A stretch of DNA of 64,000 bases, from contig CP136061.1 of assembly GCA_032622095.1 (NCBI GenBank), positions 116,446,754-116,510,753 on the forward strand, given 5' to 3'. The notes below the pieces were generated by a model. It was not told the DNA's origin and ran no database searches. It worked only from the letters and a program-made list of their open reading frames with translations. The DNA is from Siphonodentalium dalli (Eukaryota; Mollusca; Scaphopoda; Gadilida; Siphonodentaliidae). The position numbers and the translations under genes are program-made. The stretch's first letter is position 1. Each line of letters starts with the position of its first letter. Shown in pieces: positions 56,524 to 64,000 of the stretch.

Positions 56524-56659
56524 CTGCACGATGCACTGTTTTCCCACAATGCTGTTCGACGTTCTCGGTGATAAATGAGCCACGAAATGACTGGCAGGTT
56601 CTCCTCGTGCCACGGAAGCTGTTATATTATCGCTCATTATTTGTTGAATATCGCTTATT
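56524..56659 (-). CDS. Exon-like fragment, unidentified
   Basis: On the minus strand, GTGTTTATTGTTGTAG is a good acceptor. It is followed by one base and the frame I-S-D-I-Q-Q-I-M-S-D-N-I-T-A-S-V-A-R-G-E, then P-A-S-H-F-V-A-H-L-S-P-R-T-S-N-S, to I-V-Q and CAG-GTTATT (GT, weak donor). The P-A-x-H-x-x-A-H-L block is faintly like the start of a TNF-type domain, but I see no further support and do not assign it. The frame is open on both sides of the proposed exon. Confidence 0.3.
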
Positions 56660-56924
56660 CTACAACAATAAACACCAGTTACACAGACGTTATACATACT
56701 TCTTAATATTAACATATGACTGTCTGCCAATGTTTAAAAAATAATTGGCATTGCGTGCACATCGAGATGAGAGTTGGCCAGAGAAGAGCTGAAGGAAGGC
56801 TTATGTTTCTTGGGAAGAAAGAAGACAATGGTATAGAATGACTTTTATTCAGCCTTGAAAATATCTCTTCAAGTGAATTATTGACGCCATGTTTGTGTAA
56901 TCAGGCAGGGACGTGGCTATAGCT

Positions 56925-57310
56925 CGGGTCTCCGTTGGGGATGTCCACATTGAAATTTCCGACTGCAAGCACCACCCACTTGAAACAGACCAAACTCATA
57001 TGCGAAATACTATTTGCACCCCCTTCTTGAGCCTTCTTGGGGTTCGAACTTTCCAACTGGTACCTCAAACTTACTAACTGCTGGAAATGTACAACCTAAG
57101 GTTGAAACAATTCCAATTGATGGCCATTTCAGACAAAAAGTTTGACCCAAAGTAGTAAGATATTCTACTGTTGGTCTGAAAAAAAAAATCCCACTAAATG
57201 TTGGAAAATCATATAATGAGAACAAATTCAACCTATATATGTATATGTGGTGAAAAATTTCCAACTAATGTTGTGTCAGGCATGAAATTCCCAAATATTG
57301 AAAATGTTGA
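56925..57310 (-). repeat. Diverged repeat R
   Basis: Longest copy of the family; see 54890. Additional words TTCCAACTGGTACC, GTTGGTCTGAAAAA and GTTGTGTCAGGCATGAAATT. The last recurs as TTTATGTCAGGCATGAAATG at 55499, so the family also flanks element T on its inner side. Confidence 0.5.
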
Positions 57311-57319
57311 CCCCATAAC

Positions 57320-57730
57320 CCGTGTCCCTGTTATCAGGTGATACAAATATAATATATGCAATGCATGCAGATAAGTTATTCGTCCTTGCGGGCCAATTAA
57401 AGGATATTCCCTTTTTATTGATCCCACAACATGGACATAATATTACACCAGCCTATTACTTTATAAATGTTCACTTATTTCCACATACGTAGAAGCGAAA
57501 CTGAAATGATACCCGTCCGCCTGACCGAAAATCGTATACACTGTTACTTGAAAACCAAGACACACGCAGTGGGTAAATGTGCAAACAATATAAAAGTCTA
57601 TGGAAACATCACAACTAAGAGGAACATGGAGAACTAGACAAACTTTGTTATTAGCGCGCGCCGCGTGTATACTGTTCTGCAAATTCTTGAATTCTGTGGT
57701 CCGATGGGCATTTTATTTATAGATAATTGG
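57320..57730. other. Unassigned, with a repeat G fragment
   Basis: ACATCACAACTAAGAGGAAC-ATGGAGAA at 57604-57632 matches 18634. Nothing else recognised. Confidence 0.4.
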
Positions 57731-57734
57731 TTTT

Positions 57735-58145
57735 TCCGGTTTAAAAGTCGAACTGCGCGACCAGGAGGCTGAGTCCGGTAAAAGCTGTAGTTGGGAATTT
57801 TAATTTCGTTTATTGTCCTTTACATTAATAAGTCAGCAATGTTGATTTTTGGTTTGTGACAAGCTATGTCAATTACTAATAAAAGAAATTTAAAAGATAA
57901 TTTGTAAGTCTTATATTTCAACTTTTATAGATATGTTTCGTTCTGCAGCCCACTGATGGTTGTGGTCGGAGACGACCCCGTCGGCAGCCGGTTCGTTAAT
58001 TAGGTGCTGGTTGTTGTTGTTATTTTAACGTAATTTTGAGTTGGTCATTCGCGAAACCAATATGTTTTATATTCTATAATTACAATCGTGGGTATATAAT
58101 ATATGATCTTGAGTGCGTTACCATTTCTGACATTGGTTTTCTTGT
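57735..58145 (+). repeat. Repeat U copy 2
   Basis: Inverse of 30681-30955 at both ends, with ~230 bp of extra interior, including CCCACTGATGGTTGTGGTCG-GAGACGACCCCGTCGG. Confidence 0.6.
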
Positions 58146-58222
58146 TATTGATGGTGTTGAACCATGCACTGTTATGTGAACAAAACTGTACGTAGAAGTG
58201 ATTATCCTATAGTACGTCTCAA

Positions 58223-58453
58223 AGATGGTCTATCTCATTGTAAACATGTGTTATATAGTTACCAGGGTATAAAATATTAGATATGAATCGAAGACCCCTG
58301 TCCGGAAATGCTTCTAGCGATTAATATTTCGAATATTTTCTGGTCTAAAAACGTGTCGTTTAGCTAACCAACAATAGTGGTCTTCAATTCATATTTATTA
58401 TTTTATACCCACAAAACTATTTCAAAATTGTTATATGAAGAGATAATTCATCT
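58223..58453. mobile_element. Family Q copy 2 (short form)
   Basis: AGATGGTCTATCTCATTG to GAAGAGATAATTCATCTT. The flanking TTAA sites have decayed. It is immediately followed by copy 3. Confidence 0.7.
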
Positions 58454-58462
58454 TGCGTTTAA

Positions 58463-58980
58463 AGATGGTCTACCTCTTTGTAAACATGTGTTATATAGTT
58501 ACCAGGGTATAATAAGTCCGGAAATGCTTCTACGATTAATATTGATTATATTTCGAATATTTTCTGGTCTAAAAACGTGTGGTTGTTTGGCTTACGAACA
58601 ATAGTGGTTATTAATGTTAACAGAGAACCGAAATTTTATTGTGTAATTTTGTCACAAATAAACGTTAATTAGACTCATTATCGCTTATAACTATGTAATA
58701 AAACAATACAGACAATCAATCTGTGACATTTGACGTTCGGAGCATAGCTATGGAATACCCTATAATGATTTCTATTGCTATATAGTAACGCCTGAATAGT
58801 CTGTTGTCAAAAAATAGAATAAAGTTTCCCACTTAATCATCTCATTTTATAATATAATATTCGAAATAACATCAATATTAATTGATAGAAGCGTTTCCTG
58901 ACATGGGTCTTCAATTCATATTTATTATTTCATACCCACGAAACTATTTCATAATTGTTATATGAAGAGATAATCCATCT
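58463..58980. mobile_element. Family Q copy 3 (long form)
   Basis: TTAA at 58459-58462; AGATGGTCTACCTCTTTG to GAAGAGATAATCCATCT; right TTAA lost. The interior shared with 62881-63410 includes ATTGTGTAATTTTGTCACAA. Confidence 0.7.
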
Positions 58981-59154
58981 ACAATATTTTAGCCTGAATA
59001 TGATTTTTATAATATTTTTCAATGCTTTTACTTTTACCAATGTTAATCGCCAAGTTTTTTTTTTAATTATTAAACTGTGGTATCATATTTGACTAATTGG
59101 ACTTTTATTTGTAATTTCACTGTACCAGTAATGCTTAAGTAGCAACGGATTTAA

Positions 59155-59860
59155 TACGCGAAATCTCATTGGCTGCGGACACACGTACCACAGTAGCGAT
59201 GGCATAGTAGGTGTGACAATTTATTATGGTGGCGTTTGGTGACAATTGGTCGTCATAATTCTGTGCCATAGCTCGACATGTTGCCCGCTGAATTTCTGCA
59301 CGATTAGTCGACTGGACCAATTCACCCATTGCATTTCACCAATGTTGATCTCTACTTATTACGTTTCGCTACATTGTATTCTCTACGATATATATAATTG
59401 CACGACCGATCGTCCATAATTGTGTTTGACCGTGGCAATCTCTCATTCACTCACATATCATGTGCGTAGTAAGTTTTATTGATATATCAATGCATGTGTA
59501 TCTATTTATATTAATTTCATGGGTAATAAGAAATTACCCCAATTGCGGTTTTTATTTTGAGACGTTTAGATCTACTACATAATTCTGCTAACATTATCAT
59601 GTGGGCCGAAGAAGCAATGTCGGAACTGTTGGGTAAAATGCAGCTGCGAGAAATTATCTGGAATAAACAACGCCAACTATACAAGGACCAAAACAAGAAA
59701 AAGGCTGATTATAACGAACTTTGCAAGACTCATTGTGCGATTATGCAGCGGGAGACATAGCTAGATGTGGCATATTAATTAATAATTATGACGACCAATT
59801 GTCACCAAACTCCACCATAATAAATTGTCACACCTACCCAGGCTATGGTCTTACAATCTC
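59155..59860. repeat. Inverted pair flanking a small frame
   Basis: 59200-59310 (GTGTGACAATTTATTATGGT to CTGCACG) is the inverse of 59722-59842. The arms share AATTATGACGACCAATTGTC-ACCAAAC and ACACCTAC. Both can be read in the same frame as N-Y-D-D-Q-L-S-P-N-x-T-I-I-N-C-H-T-Y. Possible foldback element or inverted duplication of a coding fragment. Confidence 0.65.
59557..59760 (+). CDS. Short frame with possible MADF/Myb-SANT-like character
   Basis: From the ATG at 59599: M-W-A-E-E-A-M-S-E-L-L-G-K-M-Q-L, then R-E-I-I-W-N-K-Q-R-Q-L-Y-K-D-Q-N-K-K-K-A and D-Y-N-E-L-C, stop at 59758-59760. The spacing of W, E-x-x-x-x-L-L, L-Y-K and K-K-K-A-x-x-N-E-L resembles MADF or Myb/SANT-like DNA-binding helices found in transposon accessory proteins and transcription factors. 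It is too short for certainty. It sits between the inverted arms, consistent with a transposon remnant. A chance frame is possible. Confidence 0.3.
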   Translation: MRRLDLLHNSANIIMWAEEAMSELLGKMQLREIIWNKQRQLYKDQNKKKADYNELCKTHCAIMQRET

Positions 59861-59864
59861 GTCC

Positions 59865-60670
59865 AAATACGGATACGATAGGCGAGAATCGCATGCGTTT
59901 TGATATGTCGATGCCGTCTGGAGAGTTTGGCGGGACCAGCATCCCGTCTCGATTTGCTCAGTCTACCCTTGATGCTATAAAGTGGTAGCCGCGGGCGCTT
60001 ATATATAGAGTTGTTTTTATGAGCCATCAGGCCCCCGCGGCAGCGGTCGCTGGCGCGACCTGACTGCCTCGATATCAATTTGAAAAAGGGTTTGAATTTT
60101 GTGTTTCCCAACAGGTCTTAGACAGTCGCAGCCATTGTTGGAGAGTTATTAATAATGAACATAACAACCAAATCTAGTTTTCATACATGTACTTGATGAC
60201 AGTTGTTTCTCAGACTGTTATGTTAATTCGCATGCATGAAACCACACGGAAGACCTTTAGACCCTTTAAGTTATTTTACCTATTATTTTGGTTGTACTTT
60301 GTCTGTTTCATGTAATATGTAAATGATAAAGATAATGGTAATCAATGGTATAAATTGTACCACATGCATTGCATGTCTTCAAGCTTTTCACCTGATACAT
60401 TTCCAAGCCAAGTATACTGAAATTGCACAACCAAATCCAGGATCGTTATGACTATCCCTACTGAGTATTCGAACTTACTTATTTCTAAACCTTGATCCAG
60501 AATGACAACCTGAAACCTAAAACTAGAGCCAGCCAGGCCTCACGACTGTTGTAACACAAGCCCATCCATCAAATAACCGCAAAATTAGAGACACAGAAAT
60601 TGTATTACATGTCGAATTCCGAGCAATGTAATGATATCATCGGTGTTAATGCTCTGGAAACCAAAGTTAT
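59865..60670. other. Unassigned sequence
   Basis: A minus-strand Arg-rich frame (59851-60111) has no domain. Nothing else recognised. Confidence 0.4.
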
Positions 60671-60682
60671 TTAAGGGATAAC

Positions 60683-61183
60683 GGTGCGGTGTTTTGTGAT
60701 TTCGGAAAGGTACAGCGCGAGTATACTGTGGCAAATTTAGTTAAAGTGATGTGAAACACTCCGGTATGGTGATAAAATAGAAATGGAGAATAATATTGTT
60801 CAGAGTAGTTATTTTTACAAATATTATATCAATATTGACAACACACACCGTCATTCTTATATATTAATTAAATGCAGTGACTGCCGATGGCGAAATCGTT
60901 TTCGTTAGTTTATCGCCGATAGAAGCCTCCCGATTCGAGTTGTAATATTTACAATTTAGCGTAGTTCAGACAATGTTTTCTATGGAGTGGTACGGTCGAT
61001 TTGCTTGAGATTTTCGGTGATGTTAGTAGAATGCTACATTCCTCCAGTTGGCACAGCAACTGAATACTAACTTACCAGTTTATCGCACCCGAACAAGTCC
61101 ATACTATGTCTTTAATGGGCGACGGCGGAGGGTATTTTCCACAGAATATTCGCCCTGTACTTTTCCGAAATCACAAAACATCA
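60683..61183. repeat. Inverted pair enclosing family P copy 3
   Basis: GTGCGGTGTTTTGTGATTTC-GGAAAGGTACAG (60683-60716) pairs with CTGTACTTTTCCGAAATCAC-AAAACATCATTC (61156-61187). The family P element fills most of the space between. Confidence 0.75.
60745..61111 (+). mobile_element. TTAA-flanked MITE, family P copy 3
   Basis: TTAA at 60741-60744 and 61112-61115. AGTGATGTGAAACACTCCGG to CATACTATGTCT. Best-preserved copy together with 26492-26859. Confidence 0.8.
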
Positions 61184-61389
61184 TTCTATTATCCCCATTC
61201 TAATTCTCTTCGAACTTAAAACGTTATTTCGACACACAAATACCTTGTAATTAGCAACGAAATGTGCACCCATAGAAAACAGTGAAGCGGACTACACTTT
61301 GCGACAGTTTATCGATAATTACACCCCCACCGCAAATCTTTGATGTTTCAGGGTTATGTTGGCATAAGTGCATTAGAATGCTATTTGAA

Positions 61390-61653
61390 CCATTTCATGA
61401 CGGAAGCTGCGCTGGTGCAGCATTAAAGACCATGTGTCAGTGCATTCTCTTATATATGCGAGTCTCCAATAGGAATCTAACCTCGCACGTATAAGAAAAT
61501 TGCACTGGCTTACATGGTCAATGTAAATAGTGTTAGGCCATGCAATGTATTGTCTTATACATGCGACGTTCCCTATATGAGACTCGTATATCTAAGAGAA
61601 TGCATTGGAACAGGGTATTCGCAACATTTCAGGATTCTCCAGTCATGGACGGG
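61390..61653. mobile_element. Family A2 copy with two diverged hairpins
   Basis: Left CCATTTCATGACGGAAGCTG, right (inverse) CCCGTCCATGACTGGAG then TTAA (61654-61657). Hairpin modules at 61437-61509 and 61537-61610, both with several mismatches. The left TTAA has decayed to TTGAA. Confidence 0.7.
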
Positions 61654-61795
61654 TTAAGTGTAACTGTAAGTTTGCGATACCTCTTTATTCTTTATTTACA
61701 CAATTGCGTCAGACGATCACAAGCAAAATGAGAAAAAATATCACAGTCATGAACGAGTAATAAATATAAGAATAATAAATGAACAACCATATTAA

Positions 61796-62051
61796 CCCTT
61801 TCATGAATGGAGCTGCGCTGGTGCATCATTGGTGATCCTGTGCCAATGCATTCTCTTAGATATGCGAGTCTCCCATATGGAGCCACGCATATATAAGAAA
61901 ATGCAATGGCTTACAAAATCAAGGGTAAATATTTATAGACCAATGCATTATCTTATATATGCGAGGCTCCCTATGGGCGACTCGCCTATATACAAGAATG
62001 CATTGGCACAGGGATTTAGCAACATTTCAGGAAGCTCCAGTCATGAAAGGG
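61796..62051. mobile_element. Family A2 copy, intact ends
   Basis: TTAA at 61792-61795 and 62052-62055. TIRs CCCTTTCATGAATGGAGCTG and CCCTTTCATGACTGGAGCTT. Two hairpins (61842-61910 and 61939-62007) separated by ~28 bp. The best A2 reference in the window. Confidence 0.8.
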
Positions 62052-62055
62052 TTAA

Positions 62056-62419
62056 CAATTTTAACATTTACATATTTACATTTACATATAATACTTTATA
62101 TCGCTTTATTTCATATGATGGCGACAGAAGCTTTATAGTTTAGTATATATCGAGCATACACTCACACACTGCCCAATCGATTCGCCACCTCTCAGTGCAA
62201 ATGGAAGCCTCTCGGTGTTCCACATATGCCTCTAAGTGTAATTTAGGGTTTTTTACTAACCATGAACATCAATGTTTCTACGGGAATGGACGTCCCCATA
62301 CCGATATAAACAATTAAACAAAACAAAAAACAAAATTTAATCATTTCTTTTTTTTCTTCATGAAAATAAAATTTCTAATACTAAATTTAAATTTTGAAAA
62401 ATTTAAAATTACAATGTCA
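62056..62419. other. Unassigned sequence
   Basis: Nothing recognised. Confidence 0.4.
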
Positions 62420-62540
62420 AGGTAAATATGGTTAGGCCAATGCATTCTCTTAAATATGCAAGGCTCCTTATGGGATACTCGCGTGTATAAGAGAATTCAT
62501 TGGCACAGGGTTTTCGCAAAATTTCAGGAGGCTCCAACAG
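62420..62540. mobile_element. Family A2 right-half fragment
   Basis: TCAAGGTAAATATGGTTAGG, hairpin module (62436-62504), ACAGGGTTTTCGCAAAATTT, GGAGGCTCCAAC; the terminal CATGAAAGGG is missing. It abuts family E copy 1. Confidence 0.65.
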
Positions 62541-62561
62541 TTTATAGAATTTGTCAGTTAA

Positions 62562-62816
62562 CCCTTTCTATACCAAATATTCATTGACGAATAGTTCCCT
62601 TACGAAATGTTCAGATAATAAGTTCAACAAACGACCATAGGTGTGTTGAACTTTATGATCTGAACATTTCCCATCAATTATTATGAATTGTTCTGCACTT
62701 GTCTTATATGTGTGTGTATCTGTCGTCTGCTGATTACACCTCTCCAAATGAACAGTAGAACATTCCAATGAATACTTTTATAACTGAGTGTGAGAATCCA
62801 ATTAGAATAGAAATGG
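62562..62816. mobile_element. TTAA element, family E copy 1
   Basis: TTAA at 62558-62561 and 62817-62820. TIRs CCCTTTCTATACC and CCATTTCTATTC. Next to the left end comes AAATATTCATTGACGAATAG. An inner pair AAATGTTCAGATAATAAGTT / AACTTTATGATCTGAACATT forms a hairpin. piggyBac-like by TTAA-CCCTTT ends. Confidence 0.75.
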
Positions 62817-62880
62817 TTAAAGATGTCGTCTGGCGATGTCATGTCGTTCGAGGACAATGTGATTATGTGACTTGCTTTAA

Positions 62881-63410
62881 AGATGGTCTATCTCTTTGTA
62901 AACATGTGTTATATAGTTACCAGGGTATCAAATATTTTATATGAATCGAAGACCCCTGTCCGGAAATGCTTCTATCGATTAATATTGATCATATTTCGAA
63001 TACTTTCTGGTATAAACACGTGTTGTTATTTAGCTACCGAACAATATTGGTTACTGTTAACAGAGACAAGAAATTTTACTGTGTAATTTTGTCACAAATC
63101 AACGTTACTTAGACTTATTATCGCTTATAACTATGCAATGAAACAATACAAACAATCAATCTGGGATGCTTGACGTTCGGGACATAGCTATGTATGGGTA
63201 CACCTTAATAATCTCTATCACTACACGGTATCGCAGGAATGTTCTGTTCTAAAAATAGAACAATAAAGTGTCCCACTTAATCATTTTATTTTATAATAAA
63301 ATATACAAAATAAAATCAATATTATTGATAGAAGCGTTCAATTCATATTTATTATTTTATATCCATTATTTACCTATTTCAAAATTGTTATATGAAGAGA
63401 TAATCCATCT
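62881..63410. mobile_element. TTAA-flanked MITE, family Q copy 4 (long form)
   Basis: TTAA at 62877-62880 and 63411-63414. AGATGGTCTATCTCTTTG to GAAGAGATAATCCATCT. 530 bp; the short copies (225-231 bp) are internal deletions of this form. Confidence 0.8.
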
Positions 63411-63468
63411 TTAAAGCAGAATAATACCAGCGTCCACCAACAACACCGTGTTTCAACGCATAAAGGGG

Positions 63469-63483
63469 CGGGGGGGGGGGGGG
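63469..63483 (+). repeat. Poly(G) tract
   Basis: GGGGCGGGGGGGGGGGGGG-like run between a family Q and a family A3 element. Confidence 0.9.
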
Positions 63484-63527
63484 TAAATGATCCTACTATG
63501 TGAGTAAAACCCACCACAATATTTTAA

Positions 63528-63918
63528 CCCTTTACCCAACAGAAGGGCCCTGTGCCAATGCATTCTCTTATATATGCGAGTCGACCATAGGTCGCCTCGC
63601 ATATATAAGAGAATGCATTGGCTTAACACATTCAAAATTATAAAATTGTTAAAGAATGTAAGAAAAAATGGTAAAAAGTGTTAAAAAAAAGTTTTTTTTA
63701 GGCCAATGCATTCTCTTATATATGCGAGGCGACATATGGTCGACTCGCATATATAAGAGAATGCATTGGCACAGGGCATAACTGTAACTATCACAATGTG
63801 GTCAAGGAGCCGGTTCCAATGATATCCATATTTGTATGGTTCTATTGAGAAAGACCGAAGATAGTTTAGGCTGTTGAAGCTTTATTTGGCCGTTTTGGCC
63901 GTTTTGTTGAGTAAAGGG
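63528..63918. mobile_element. TTAA element, family A3 with two hairpin modules
   Basis: TTAA at 63524-63527 and 63919-63922. TIRs CCCTTTACCCAACA and CCCTTTACTCAACA, distinct from A1 and A2. Hairpin modules at 63554-63622 and 63702-63770, with the CGACC/GGTCG-type centre seen in A1. The remainder (GGAGCCGGTTCCAATGATAT, GGCCGTTTTGGCCGTTTT) is unlike the other families. Confidence 0.75.
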
Positions 63919-64000
63919 TTAAAGATTTGACCCTCCCCTATGTATTCGTTGGAACACGGTATGTATGGTTGGGTAGTGTGATACATTGGAGCATGAGAAG

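Overview
This window looks like intergenic or intronic DNA from a lophotrochozoan animal, most likely a bivalve or other mollusc (inference). It is A+T-rich and has no long intact open reading frame. It is littered with TACATGTA-type words and long G or C homopolymers. It is packed with short non-autonomous DNA transposons (MITEs), palindromes and minisatellites. No complete gene, tRNA, rRNA or CRISPR array is visible. Coding signal is limited to one 3' LINE remnant and several short exon-like pieces.

Layout. 0-9 kb: a repeat with an internal ~160 bp duplication; a CCCTTTGAG-type TTAA element nested in an older element; a long-TIR element with 9-bp target duplications (Mutator-like by structure); two TAA-flanked elements that share a junction; three tandem ~0.65 kb units. 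9-28 kb: dense interleaving of hAT-like hairpin elements (family B, 8-bp duplications), TA-flanked palindromes (family C, pogo/Tigger-like ends), TTAA elements and an (ATC)n tract. A short terminal exon with a poly(A) signal lies at 18.0 kb. 28-31 kb: a ~2.4 kb inverted repeat with nearly identical arms, each carrying a first-exon-like sequence. 32-40 kb: a diverged repeat, a 1.6 kb minisatellite, poorly explained sequence with ATGGCGGC-type starts, and an ACCTGGGT minisatellite element. 40-50 kb: head-to-head TTAA elements, a pair of 36-bp-TIR elements, and elements with CTCTYGGG or GGCCAAA ends. 50-54 kb: a LINE 3' fragment, a ~1.8 kb minisatellite, and the second ACCTGGGT element. 54-64 kb: a WSC-like exon candidate, a composite palindrome, more TTAA elements, and clustered copies of the conserved hairpin module.

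The most unusual signal is a ~69 bp palindrome (GCCAATGCATTCTC...GAGAATGCATTGGC). It occurs about 13 times inside at least three TTAA-flanked element families with different ends. Between families the stem changes on both sides so that pairing is kept. Second is a minisatellite whose unit matches the terminus of another TTAA element present in the window. I could not run alignments or searches, so family assignments rest on termini, target duplications and motifs read by eye.
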